From Nocardia sp. XZ_19_385 (GTDB lineage Bacteria; Actinomycetota; Actinomycetes; Mycobacteriales; Mycobacteriaceae): 64,000 bases of DNA. Under the pieces are notes generated by a model. It saw nothing but the letters and a program-made list of their open reading frames with translations. It had not been told where the DNA came from and did not search any database. This document shows positions 30,865 to 38,657 of the stretch, piece after piece. Each line of letters begins with the position of its first letter. Within the stretch, counting starts at the first letter, position 1. The stretch spans positions 62,001 to 126,000 of the forward strand of contig NZ_JACVEE010000004.1 of the NCBI RefSeq assembly GCF_015355755.1. Reading direction: 5' to 3'. The translations under genes and the position numbers were made by a program.

Positions 30865-31950
30865 AAGATCAACAGGCACTGATGGCGGCATCGGCCAAGA
30901 GCTCCCGCCACTGGTGCCTGATGATCTTGGTTGACCGCCGTCCTTCCGTCAGGAAACCCGGGGCTTGCACTCCCGCGATGGTGGTGCTGTGGAAATTCAA
31001 GATCACCAGGCATCAGTGGCGGCGTCGGCCGAGAGCTCCCGCCGCTGGTGCCTGTTGATCTTGGTTGACCGCCGTCCTTCCGTCAGGAAACCCGGGGCGT
31101 GCACTCCCGCGATGGTGGTGCTGTGGAAATTCAAGATCACCAGGCATCAGCGGCGGCATCGGCCGAGAGCTCCCGCCGCTGGTGCCTGATGATCTTGGTC
31201 GACGGCCCTCCTTTCGTCAGGGAACCGAAGGCGTGCAACCCCTGTGACGGTGGTGCTGTGGGAGTTCAAGATCATCAGGCACTGATGGCGGCATTGGCCG
31301 AGAGGCTCCCGCCATCAGTGCCTGATGATCTTGGCGGCGGAGTGTCGGGAGACCTTGAGGGCGCGTGACCTGGTGTGGTGCGGTGTTTGTTCAAGGCTTT
31401 ACGTGGTGGCGGGAGTATCGGGAAGGGTTGGCGTGGGCTGGACCGGCGTCCGGCACCGTTGATGTAGTGCCAGGGCATATTCAAGATCACCAGGCCCTGG
31501 TGGCGGCATAGGTCGAGAGCGTCCGCCACCAGTGCCTGATGATCTTGGTAATTGTGAGATGCCCGCAATGTGCGGTTCGGCTGGGCTGGCACACCGTTGC
31601 ACTGGATGCCCGCCGAACCTATTGCCTCATATGTCAGGAGCACTACACGCTGCCCAGCGCATGGGATTTCGCTGACGAACGCCTCGTACTGCTGGGCGCG
31701 GTCGACGACCCGGACAGGGTCACGCTGTGGCTCAGCGACTGGGCGCCGGTGCCTGCGATGGTGTGACCTTGCGGCGGTGGGGCTTGAAGGCCGCCAGCGT
31801 CAGGGGCGGGAGTGAGTGTCCCGTCGCTAGTGCCTGTTGATATTTGCTGCTGGCTGTCAGGAGACGCCGAGGGCGCGCAGTCCTGCGGTGGTTGCGGCTG
31901 CGGCGAGGATTACCAGGAGGAGTGGGCAGCGGCGCCAGGCGAGTATGCCG
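30865..31950. repeat. Tandem 134-bp repeat array, each unit with a 64-bp hairpin; homologous to the azlD 3' end
   Basis: Five imperfect palindromes of 64-65 bp lie at 30865-30928, 30999-31062, 31133-31196, 31268-31332 and 31483-31546. Their 24-nt arms begin AAGATCA and end TGATCTT. A decayed sixth is at about 31783-31849. The first four are spaced 134, 134 and 135 bp apart with near-identical 70-bp spacers between units 1-2 and 2-3. The spacer (GTCAGGAAAC..., then GATCACCAGG 53 nt later) aligns with the end of azlD (GTCAGGAGAC..., then GATTACCAGG 52 nt later). The sequence just downstream of azlD (GTGCCTGTTGAT) matches the right hairpin arm. The array therefore looks like degenerate duplicates of the azlD 3' end plus its terminator. 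Alignment was made by eye. Confidence 0.75.
31554..31766 (+). CDS. Small putative zinc-ribbon protein inside the repeat array
   Basis: A 70-residue frame from GTG 31554, starting 8 nt after repeat unit 5. It has CPQC near the start and CLIC 25 residues later, followed by QEHYTLPSAWDF, LGAVDD and LWLSDW. Two CxxC pairs at that spacing suit a zinc ribbon. The composition (aromatic, few Arg/Pro runs) looks like real protein rather than a GC-rich shadow. An in-frame ATG upstream (31539) lies within the hairpin and is less likely. There is no clear ribosome site and no recognised family; it may be a real orphan gene or chance. Confidence 0.4.
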   Translation: MRCPQCAVRLGWHTVALDARRTYCLICQEHYTLPSAWDFADERLVLLGAVDDPDRVTLWLSDWAPVPAMV

Positions 31951-32168
31951 GCGACGAGGACGCCTGCGGGGAGGGCGGTGCTGAGGTGGCCTTCCGTGAA
32001 GGGGAGGGTCTCGATGGCGACCAGTGCGGCGAGGAGGACCGTTGCCCCGACTTCGAGGAGTCGCTTTGCGCGGGCGGGGAATTGGATCCGGCTGCGCAGG
32101 GCAGGACCGGCCCAGCGGAAGGCGTAAGTGCCGAGGGCGAGGGCGATGATTCCGGCGGCCAGCATCAT
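31857..32168 (-). CDS. azlD: AzlD-family subunit of a branched-chain amino acid exporter
   Basis: A 103-residue membrane protein with about four hydrophobic segments. It starts MMLAAGIIALALGTYAFRWAGPAL and ends with the family-type WRRCPLLLVILAAAATTAGLRAL. AzlD works with AzlC in export of branched-chain amino acids or analogues. The first ATG of a tandem pair (32168) overlaps the azlC stop by 3 nt (ATGA), so translation is coupled. The last ~100 bp of the gene resemble the repeats of the array that lies downstream. Confidence 0.87.
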   Translation of the reverse strand: MMLAAGIIALALGTYAFRWAGPALRSRIQFPARAKRLLEVGATVLLAALVAIETLPFTEGHLSTALPAGVLVAGILAWRRCPLLLVILAAAATTAGLRALGVS

Positions 32169-33040
32169 CTTGTCGCTCCCGAAAGCTGTTTCGGCGCAGA
32201 GTCCCTTGCGGGCTCGCAGCATGGCGCCGCGGCCTCCAGTGCAGTACCGGTCTCGTCAGCGGGTTCCGCTGCTGCGCAGGTCTTGTCTGCGCGATCGTTC
32301 GCCACCGCAGTGGCCGCGAGCCGGGCCCGGTCCCTGCCGCCGTTACTTTCGGCCTCATCTTTGTCCGCACCCCGCGTCTGGAATGCCGCCCACAGCACAC
32401 CCGAAAGCGCCACCAGCACGGGCATTCCCGCGGGCAGGAACGGCGCGGTCACCATTGCGATCGCGACACCCACGCACACCGACCCCAAGGTTGTCCGGTC
32501 GCGTAGCGCGGGCACCACCAGCGCCAGCAGGACCGCAGGGAAGACCGCATCGAGCCCGAGCGCCGACGTATCGGGCACCACGGAGCCGATCAGAGCGCCC
32601 ATCACCGCACCGCCGGGCCAGGCCAGCAGCACGCCGAGCCCGCACACCCAGTAGACGACCCGCTTGCGTGCCGTGTCGGACTCGGCCAGCGCCATCGCGA
32701 CGGATTCGTCGTTCATCACGTGCACGCCGAGCGCGCGCCGCCAGCCCGTGCCGACCACGTCATCGGGCACCGACAGCCCGTACGGGAGATGGCGCGCGTT
32801 GACGACCAGCCCGGCCAGCACGGCCGCGATCGGGCTCCCGCCACCGGCGATGATGCCGATGAACAGGAACTCCGCGCCGCCCGCGAGCACGGCGAAGCTC
32901 AGCACCACCGGCAGCCAGATCGGGAAACCCGAGCTGATCGCGGTGGCGCCGTAGGTCAATCCGATGACCCAGACCGCTAACAGGACGGCCGCGATACCGG
33001 AGGCCGTGTCCCGGCCGAGTGTTCGCCATATCGAACGCAT
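32165..33040 (-). CDS. azlC: AzlC-family branched-chain amino acid exporter subunit with long polar tail
   Basis: A 291-residue membrane protein. The AzlC core (residues 1-~220) has the hallmarks GLTYGATAISSGFP, AGGAEFLFIGII, NARHLPYGL and HVMNDESVAMA. About 70 residues at the C-terminus are hydrophilic, Ala/Asp/Glu/Cys-rich and low in complexity, which the family normally lacks; the core alone has the usual length. The start ATG lies 7 nt after a -10-like element, so translation is probably leaderless. It is divergent from an XRE-cupin regulator, the usual partner that controls azlCD in response to a ligand. Confidence 0.87.
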   Translation of the reverse strand: MRSIWRTLGRDTASGIAAVLLAVWVIGLTYGATAISSGFPIWLPVVLSFAVLAGGAEFLFIGIIAGGGSPIAAVLAGLVVNARHLPYGLSVPDDVVGTGWRRALGVHVMNDESVAMALAESDTARKRVVYWVCGLGVLLAWPGGAVMGALIGSVVPDTSALGLDAVFPAVLLALVVPALRDRTTLGSVCVGVAIAMVTAPFLPAGMPVLVALSGVLWAAFQTRGADKDEAESNGGRDRARLAATAVANDRADKTCAAAEPADETGTALEAAAPCCEPARDSAPKQLSGATR

Positions 33041-33047
33041 GTTGTTT

Positions 33048-33077
33048 ATGGTGAACGCTAGCCCCCGCGTTAGTCAA
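33048..33077 (-). promoter_or_regulatory. Leaderless azlC promoter with an operator dyad filling the spacer
   Basis: On the minus strand TTGACT (33077-33072) and CACCAT (33053-33048) are 18 bp apart, and the azlC ATG follows after 7 nt. The 18-bp spacer is bounded exactly by AACGC (33054-33058) and GCGTT (33067-33071), a 5-bp inverted repeat. A repressor bound there would block RNA polymerase. The adjacent XRE-cupin protein is the natural candidate. Confidence 0.5.
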
Positions 33078-33165
33078 CACGGCTCCGCGCGCCGACTCCG
33101 AATCCGGGCGTTTCCCGCACCCAGGAGACGGCAGCTTGCGGCGCGGACCGGATGGGTAAACTCAG

Positions 33166-33181
33166 CGTTCCGACAGGAACG
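33166..33181. promoter_or_regulatory. Perfect dyad CGTTCC-N4-GGAACG before the XRE regulator
   Basis: Six-base arms (33166-33171 and 33176-33181) around GACA lie 9 nt before the ATG at 33191. It may be an autoregulatory operator, or a small hairpin affecting the ribosome site, which overlaps its right arm. It differs in sequence from the azlC spacer dyad, so one protein may not bind both. Confidence 0.35.
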
Positions 33182-33190
33182 GGAGCTGGG

Positions 33191-33763
33191 ATGGTGCAGG
33201 ACGAACCGATGACGGCGTCACCACAGGCGGTGATCGCCGAGTCGCTGCGCCGGGAGCGCGCCCGCGCCGGGCTCTCGCTCACCGAGGTGGCGAACCGCGC
33301 GGGCATCGCGAAATCCACACTGTCGCAACTGGAATCGGGCAGCGGCAACCCGAGCATCGAAACCCTGTGGGCCCTGTGTGTGGCCCTGAACATGCCGTTC
33401 TCTCGGCTGCTCGACCCGCCCCGCCCCAACGTGCACGTCATCCGCGCGGGGGAGGGCCCGCGGCTGGCCGCCGAGCACGCCGACTACAGCGCGACCCTGC
33501 TCGCGGTCAGCCCGCCGAACAGCCGGCGCGACCTGTTCCGGATCACCGCCGAACCAGGCCACGCCCGCGTCTCCGATCCGCACATGCCCGGCTGCACCGA
33601 GCACGTTCTGCTCGCCAGCGGACGCGCACTCGTCGGCCCGGTCGACGCACCCGTGGAACTCGGTCCGGGCGACTACATCTGCTACCCGGGCGACGCCGCG
33701 CACGTCTTCGAGGCTCTCGAAGCGGGCACCTGGGCGACCCTCGTCAACGAGTACACGTCGTAG
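33191..33763 (+). CDS. XRE-family regulator with C-terminal cupin domain
   Basis: A 190-residue regulator. The helix-turn-helix (LRRERARAGLSLTEVANRAGIAKSTLSQLESGSGNPSIETLWAL) occupies roughly residues 14-58. A cupin fold (about 100-185) has EHVLLASGRALVGP, ELGPGDYICYPGDAAHVFEAL. This SutR/PuuR-like architecture senses small metabolites. The divergent azlC-azlD pair is its likely target. ATG 33191 follows GGGAGC. An earlier in-frame ATG at 33152 would place the dyad inside the gene and has no ribosome site. Confidence 0.85.
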   Translation: MVQDEPMTASPQAVIAESLRRERARAGLSLTEVANRAGIAKSTLSQLESGSGNPSIETLWALCVALNMPFSRLLDPPRPNVHVIRAGEGPRLAAEHADYSATLLAVSPPNSRRDLFRITAEPGHARVSDPHMPGCTEHVLLASGRALVGPVDAPVELGPGDYICYPGDAAHVFEALEAGTWATLVNEYTS

Positions 33764-33859
33764 CAGGCCTGCACCCCGTCGTTACCGACCGCGAGATTCG
33801 CGCTGGCGGGGCGCTCGTCCATCATCGTCATCCTGCGCGGCGAAGGATCTCGGCCCGAA

Positions 33860-34570
33860 CTAGGCGGCCCCTTCACCCAGGTATTGCAACCACACCGGGT
33901 CCAACTCGGTCGAGGTAGACAGCAACCGCCAATGCGGCCCCTTCGGGGAGACCAGCGGATGCCGCAGGGTCCACCCGAGTTCGCTCAGCATTTTGTCGGC
34001 CTTGCGATGGTTGCAGGGCGCACAGCTGGCGACGCAGTTCTCCCAGGAATGCTCGCCGCCGCGGCTGCGCGGAATGACGTGATCGATGGTCTCGGCTTTC
34101 GCGCCGCAGTACCCGCAGCGATACCGGTCGCGATGCATGAGCGCGGCTCTGGTCATCGGCACGCGGGCGCGATAGGGGACGTGTACGTAGTTGCGCAGCC
34201 GGATCACCGAGGGCACCGCGACCGCGGACTCGGCGGAATGCACGACCGGACCTTCGGCACTGTGGTGCACGGCATCGGCTTTGTCGCAAATGAGCAGGAC
34301 GACCGCGCGGCGCGCGGACAGAGCGGTGAGCGGCTCGTAGGTGGCGTTGAGAAGCAACACCCGGCGCTTCAACCAGTTGACGGCCTCGGTGGGAACCGCG
34401 GTGAGGTGGTGGCCGTGATGAACCTCACCGGGACGATAGGTGGTAGTACCCGGATGGTGATCGGACAAGATGTGCAGCGGAGTGGCCCCCGACCCACGAT
34501 TGTGGACGTCGGCGGGCTGGAGTTGTCGGTGCGTCCGGGCCTCGTGTGGGCGGCCGTGCCGTTGTTTCAT
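33860..34570 (-). CDS. HNH endonuclease (Rv2469c-like)
   Basis: A 236-residue protein with a C-terminal HNH nuclease domain: DRYRCGYCG, DHVIPRSRGGEHSWENCVASCAPCNHRKADKML. The CxxC...CxxC pairs hold zinc; H of DHV, N of ENC and H of NHR form the active site. The region LKRRVLLLNATYEPLTALSARRAVVLL before it is the conserved part of this actinobacterial family. The N-terminal ~55 residues are Pro/His-rich and may be partly untranslated; a downstream start near TEAVNWLKRR would give a family-typical length. The cellular role is unknown. It is divergent from glbO. Confidence 0.82.
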   Translation of the reverse strand: MKQRHGRPHEARTHRQLQPADVHNRGSGATPLHILSDHHPGTTTYRPGEVHHGHHLTAVPTEAVNWLKRRVLLLNATYEPLTALSARRAVVLLICDKADAVHHSAEGPVVHSAESAVAVPSVIRLRNYVHVPYRARVPMTRAALMHRDRYRCGYCGAKAETIDHVIPRSRGGEHSWENCVASCAPCNHRKADKMLSELGWTLRHPLVSPKGPHWRLLSTSTELDPVWLQYLGEGAA

Positions 34571-34811
34571 GTGCGGACCCCGTTCTCGGGAAGGCCGACC
34601 GCGTCGGCTTCAAGATCATGTGGTAGTCGGCAGAGACTGACCCCAATATGACCATGGAAACCGGCCGATTGCACGGTGATTTCGCACAATGTTGGGTTAA
34701 CTGCCGCTGAAGTGCTGCCGTGCCGCTATCCGGGGAGGTCCGCGGGTGCGCGCACTGTCGTGGCGGCGGGCACAATGGACTGCGGCGAACATTGGGAAGC
34801 GAGAGGATCTG

Positions 34812-35216
34812 ATGAGTTCCGGAGAACAAGCAGCCACGTCGTTCTACGCGGCGGTCGGCGGGGAGCCGACCTTCCACCGCATCATCGCGGCGTTCTACCG
34901 CGAGGTCGCCGCCGACGAGGTCCTGCGCCCGCTCTACCCGGAAGAAGACCTCGGCCCCGCCGAGCGCCGCCTGCGCATGTTCCTGGAGCAGTACTGGGGC
35001 GGCCCGCGCACCTACTCCGACGAACGTGGGCATCCGCGTCTGCGCATGCGGCACATGCCGTTCAAGATCGGCCCGGTGGAACGTGACGCCTGGCTGCGCT
35101 GCATGCGCATCGGCGTCGCCGAAATCGAGCCGGAGATCCTGGACGACGCGCACCGCAAGCAGTTGCTCGATTACCTGGAGATGGCTGCGAATTCGCTGAT
35201 CAACAGCGAGTGGTAA
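34812..35216 (+). CDS. glbO: Group II truncated hemoglobin GlbO
   Basis: A 134-residue 2-over-2 globin. The core has [70 protein letters not shown] and the G-helix [11 protein letters not shown]. The proximal haem His is in the RMRHMPF segment, with the group II-type aromatic pair nearby. GlbO binds oxygen and is linked to oxygen or oxidative stress metabolism at the membrane. ATG 34812 follows GAGAGGATCTG; the frame is open from 34746. It is followed by aglA as in mycobacteria (Rv2470-Rv2471). Confidence 0.93.
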   Translation: MSSGEQAATSFYAAVGGEPTFHRIIAAFYREVAADEVLRPLYPEEDLGPAERRLRMFLEQYWGGPRTYSDERGHPRLRMRHMPFKIGPVERDAWLRCMRIGVAEIEPEILDDAHRKQLLDYLEMAANSLINSEW

Positions 35217-35257
35217 CCCGCCGCGCCTGAACGCGTTTGTCATAGACATTTGGCACC

Positions 35258-36856
35258 ATGGCTGGTGTGACTGACACACCGGTGGAACGTAGAGCCCAGC
35301 CGTGGTGGTGCGCAGCCGTGTTCTACCAGGTGTACCCGCGCTCTTTCGCGGATGCCGACGGTGACGGCGTCGGCGACCTATCCGGGGTCCGCGAGAAACT
35401 CGGCTACCTGGAACTCCTCGGCGTCGACGCGCTGTGGATCTGCCCGGTGATGCGCTCACCCATGGCCGACGGCGGCTACGACGTCTCCGATCCGCGCGAT
35501 ATCGATCCGCTCTTCGGCGGTATGGCCGCGATGGACGCCCTGCTCGCGGAGGCCCGTGCCCGCCGGATCAAGGTCACCATGGACCTGGTGCCCAATCACA
35601 CCAGCAGTGAACATCCTTGGTTCACCGCCGCTTTGGCGGCCGCACCGGGCAGCCCGGAACGCAACCGCTACATCTTCCGGGACGGCCGCGGGCCCGAGGG
35701 CGCTGAGCCGCCCAACAATTGGCCGAGCATCTTCGGCGGCCCGGCCTGGACCCGCGTGACGGAAGCCGACGGCAGACCCGGCCAGTGGTACCTGCATATC
35801 TTCGCGCCCGAACAACCCGACCTGAACTGGGAAAACCCGGAGGTCGCCGAGGATTTCGAGCAGACCCTGCGGTTCTGGCTGGATCGAGGTGTGGACGGTT
35901 TCCGCATCGACGTCGCGCACGGGATGGCCAAACCCGAAGGCCTGCCGGACATGCCCGAGCTCGACACCTCGAGATTGCTGGCCCATGACGCCAACGATCC
36001 GCGGTTCAACAATCCCGGCGTGCACGAAATCCACCGCAAGATCCGCAAGGTGCTCGACGAATACCCGCACGCGGTGGCCATCGGCGAGGTGTGGGTGGAC
36101 GACAACACCCGTTTCGGTGAATACGTGCGCCCTGACGAACTGCACCTGGCCTTCAACTTCCGGCTCGCCGAGACCCGGTTCGAAGCCGACGCGGTCCGGG
36201 ACGCGATCGAGAATTCCCTCGCGGCTGTCGAGCCCGTAGGCGCGCCGCCCACTTGGACCCTGTCCAATCACGACATCGAACGCGAGGTCACCCGGTATGG
36301 CGGTGGCGCCGTGGGAGGGGCGCGGGCCCGGGCGATGATCCTGGTCGAATTGGCCCTGCCCGGCGCGGTTTTCATCTACAACGGCGCCGAACTGGGACTG
36401 CCGAATGTCGACGATCTGCCCGACGAGGCGCTGCGCGACCCGATGTGGGAACGCTCCGGGCATACCGAGCGCGGTCGCGACGGCTGCCGGGTACCGATGC
36501 CGTGGGAGGGCGCCGCGCCGCCGTTCGGCTTCACCACCGGCGAGCCGTGGCTGCCGATGCCGCCGGAGTGGGCGGCGCTGACCCCGGAGAAGCAGCTCGA
36601 GGATCTGGGTTCGACCGTGTCGCTGTATCGGATGGCGATCGAATTGCGCGGTATGCGGAAGGAATTCGCGGGCTCGGAACTCGAGTGGTTCAGCAGCCCG
36701 CCCGGCTGCCTGCAGTTCCGGCGCCCGGGCGGCCTGATCTGTGTCCTCAACACCTCCCCGGACCCGATCCCGCTGCCAGCGGGGGAGTTCCTGCTGGCGA
36801 GTGTGCCGCTGGAGCTCGGGCACCTGCCCACGAACGCCGCCGCCTGGCTCGTGTAG
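35258..36856 (+). CDS. aglA: Alpha-glucosidase (GH13, AglA-like)
   Basis: A 532-residue intracellular GH13 glycoside hydrolase. Region I is DLVPNHTS; region II GFRIDVAHGM contains the nucleophile Asp; region III AIGEVWVDD contains the acid/base Glu; region IV SNHDIERE contains the third carboxylate. The start CAAVFYQVYPRSFADADGDGVGDLSG is typical of oligo-1,6-glucosidase/alpha-glucosidase enzymes. It releases glucose from alpha-linked oligosaccharides. The start codon lies 41 nt after glbO. Confidence 0.9.
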   Translation: MAGVTDTPVERRAQPWWCAAVFYQVYPRSFADADGDGVGDLSGVREKLGYLELLGVDALWICPVMRSPMADGGYDVSDPRDIDPLFGGMAAMDALLAEARARRIKVTMDLVPNHTSSEHPWFTAALAAAPGSPERNRYIFRDGRGPEGAEPPNNWPSIFGGPAWTRVTEADGRPGQWYLHIFAPEQPDLNWENPEVAEDFEQTLRFWLDRGVDGFRIDVAHGMAKPEGLPDMPELDTSRLLAHDANDPRFNNPGVHEIHRKIRKVLDEYPHAVAIGEVWVDDNTRFGEYVRPDELHLAFNFRLAETRFEADAVRDAIENSLAAVEPVGAPPTWTLSNHDIEREVTRYGGGAVGGARARAMILVELALPGAVFIYNGAELGLPNVDDLPDEALRDPMWERSGHTERGRDGCRVPMPWEGAAPPFGFTTGEPWLPMPPEWAALTPEKQLEDLGSTVSLYRMAIELRGMRKEFAGSELEWFSSPPGCLQFRRPGGLICVLNTSPDPIPLPAGEFLLASVPLELGHLPTNAAAWLV

Positions 36857-36924
36857 TTCGACACGATCGCATAACCCCGAGGTGGTAGCTGAACTACTAC
36901 ACGCCATCGGATACCGTTGCCCTC

Positions 36925-37197
36925 GTGAGCATTCTCGAGACAGTGCTGATCTTCGTCGGCATTCCGCTGGTGATCTACGCCGCGATCGCTGGATTGTCGT
37001 ATCTCGGTAAGCCACTCGCCGGTGAGAAGCCGGCCCACTTCGACCTCGGTCAGAAGTGGACGCAGCCGCCGGTGCTGTGGAGTGCCACCGACGAGGTGAC
37101 CGGGCACGGTCACCACACTGAGTCGCATGGCACCCATGCGGCCATCGAATCCACCGGTGTGGAGCTGATCGGAGGTCGGGCAAGTGGCAGGTTCTAA
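36925..37197 (+). CDS. ctaJ: aa3-type cytochrome oxidase subunit CtaJ
   Basis: A 90-residue protein with one N-terminal membrane helix (ILETVLIFVGIPLVIYAAIAGLSYL) followed by a polar tail with PAHFDLGQKWTQPPVLWSAT. This pattern matches CtaJ, an accessory subunit of the actinobacterial bc1-aa3 respiratory supercomplex. A GTG start is used. Its end overlaps the DUF5130 gene by 14 nt, and the two are probably co-transcribed. Confidence 0.8.
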   Translation: MSILETVLIFVGIPLVIYAAIAGLSYLGKPLAGEKPAHFDLGQKWTQPPVLWSATDEVTGHGHHTESHGTHAAIESTGVELIGGRASGRF

Positions 37198-37648
37198 GTG
37201 GCCCGCGGTGGTCGAGTCCGATCTACCGCACGGGTACGCCCTCACCAGCAGCGGACGCGTGTCCGGTGTGCACGAGGCGGGTGATGTTTTCTACGAGGCG
37301 CCGTTCAGCGATCATGAGCGGCTGCTGATGGACAACGTGCTCACCGAAGCCACCCGCGCCACCAAGGTCCGCTTCAGCGTCTACATCGGCGATCTCGGCG
37401 CCGACCCGGCAGCCGGTGCGGACGCGGTCTTCCCGTCGACCCCCGAAGCCGCGCGCTCGGTGCTCATCGCCGTCTCGCCCAATGACAACGCCATCGAGGT
37501 GCGCTCCGGCCACGAGGTCGCCGACCGCGCCAACGATCGCGTCTGCCAGCTCGGTGTGACCGCCGCCATGAGCTCGTTCCGCCAGGGCGAGCTGATCGAC
37601 GGCCTGGTCTCCGCGGTCCGCGTGATGGCCGCCGCCATCGGGCGGTAG
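37184..37648 (+). CDS. DUF5130 (TPM-like) protein, Rv2468c-like
   Basis: A 154-residue soluble protein: LPHGYALTSSGRVSGVHEAGDVFYEAPFSDHERLLMDNVLTEATRATKVRFSVYIGDLG, then LIAVSPNDNAIEVRSGHEV and a helical end. The fold belongs to DUF5130, related to TPM phosphatase-like domains; no enzymatic role is established. GTG 37184 sits after GGAGG and overlaps the end of ctaJ, which hints at a link to the respiratory complex (inference). Confidence 0.8.
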   Translation: MAGSKWPAVVESDLPHGYALTSSGRVSGVHEAGDVFYEAPFSDHERLLMDNVLTEATRATKVRFSVYIGDLGADPAAGADAVFPSTPEAARSVLIAVSPNDNAIEVRSGHEVADRANDRVCQLGVTAAMSSFRQGELIDGLVSAVRVMAAAIGR

Positions 37649-37777
37649 ATTTCGAAGTTCCGCTTCCGGCGCGCGCACCCAGCAGGGTGGGCGCGCCGCT
37701 CGCGTTGCCCGGGAAATATTGGCGTGCGGCACTTTTGGGGCTTGCATGGTGTTCGATTTTCCGGGCACCGTGGGGGC

Positions 37778-38578
37778 ATGAAGATTCTTGTCACGGCTGC
37801 CACTGGCAACATCGGGCGCAAGGTCGTCGATCATCTACTCGCGGCGGGCGCCGAGGACGTGCGGGCGCTGTCCAACCATCCGGAGCGGGCCGCGTTCCCG
37901 GCCGAGGTCGAGGTAGCCCGCGGCTATCTGGGCAAGGTGTCCTCGCTCGCCGGCGCATTCGAGGGCGTGGACCGCATGTACCTCGCTCCGGTGCTGGAGA
38001 CCGTCGACGAGGTCGTCGCGCTGGCGCGCAAGGCCGGCGTCCGCCATATCGTCGACCTGTCCGGTGATGCGAGCACCGACTGGCAGCCGATCGCGCGGGC
38101 GGTCGAGCAGTCCGGGCTCGATTGGACCCACCTGTATGCCGGTGAGTTCAGCGAGAACGCGACCATCTGGTGCGATCAGATCCGGGCTTCCGACGAAGTG
38201 CGCGATCCGTTTCCCGAGGCCGCGAATGCGCCGATCACCATGGACGACATCGCTCGCGTCGCGGCGAAGGTGCTGCTGTCCGACGGGCATGTCGGCAAGA
38301 CCTACGACCTCACCGGACCCGAGACCCTCACTCGCGCCGAGAAGATCCACCAGATCGGCGTGGCGATCGGCCGAGATCTCACCACCGTGAAAGTCGCGCG
38401 CGACGAAGCGATCCGGATTCTGGAACCGGCGATGGGCGAGTACGCCGAGTGGTACGTCGACGGCATCGCAAGCATGGTCGAACACCCACAGCAGGCCACC
38501 ACAACGGTCGCGGACCTCACCGGCTCGGCCACCACCTTCGCGCAGTGGGCAACGGTCAACGCCGACCAATTCCGCTGA
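37778..38578 (+). CDS. NmrA-type NAD(P)-binding oxidoreductase
   Basis: A 266-residue atypical short-chain dehydrogenase. The Rossmann motif TAATGNIGRKV is at residues 6-16. It lacks the Tyr-x-x-x-Lys catalytic pair in a clear position, as in NmrA and QOR2-type NAD(P)H:quinone reductase-like proteins. VDLSGDASTDWQPIARAVEQSGLDWTHLYAGEFSEN is the substrate-side region. The substrate is unknown. ATG 37778 is the first codon of the conserved fold. A bidirectional terminator separates it from pepN. Confidence 0.8.
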   Translation: MKILVTAATGNIGRKVVDHLLAAGAEDVRALSNHPERAAFPAEVEVARGYLGKVSSLAGAFEGVDRMYLAPVLETVDEVVALARKAGVRHIVDLSGDASTDWQPIARAVEQSGLDWTHLYAGEFSENATIWCDQIRASDEVRDPFPEAANAPITMDDIARVAAKVLLSDGHVGKTYDLTGPETLTRAEKIHQIGVAIGRDLTTVKVARDEAIRILEPAMGEYAEWYVDGIASMVEHPQQATTTVADLTGSATTFAQWATVNADQFR

Positions 38579-38615
38579 AACGCGCGTCGGTCCGCGGCCG
38601 GATCGTGTTCTAGGC

Positions 38616-38647
38616 AAGTGGCCCGTATCCGGAGATACGGGCCACTT
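38616..38647. terminator. Bidirectional terminator between NmrA-like gene and pepN
   Basis: A perfect 14-bp stem (38616-38629 with 38634-38647) with a CGGA tetraloop lies between two convergent genes. Confidence 0.85.
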
Positions 38648-38657
38648 CCACGCATTC

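Noticed and set aside
30865..31546. CRISPR array
   Set aside because: The repeats are 64-bp palindromes at 134-bp period with near-identical spacers, and no cas genes are present.
35456..37183. 575-codon minus-strand frame opposite aglA and ctaJ
   Set aside because: The GH13 catalytic regions on the plus strand are clear, and the minus frame has no recognisable domain.
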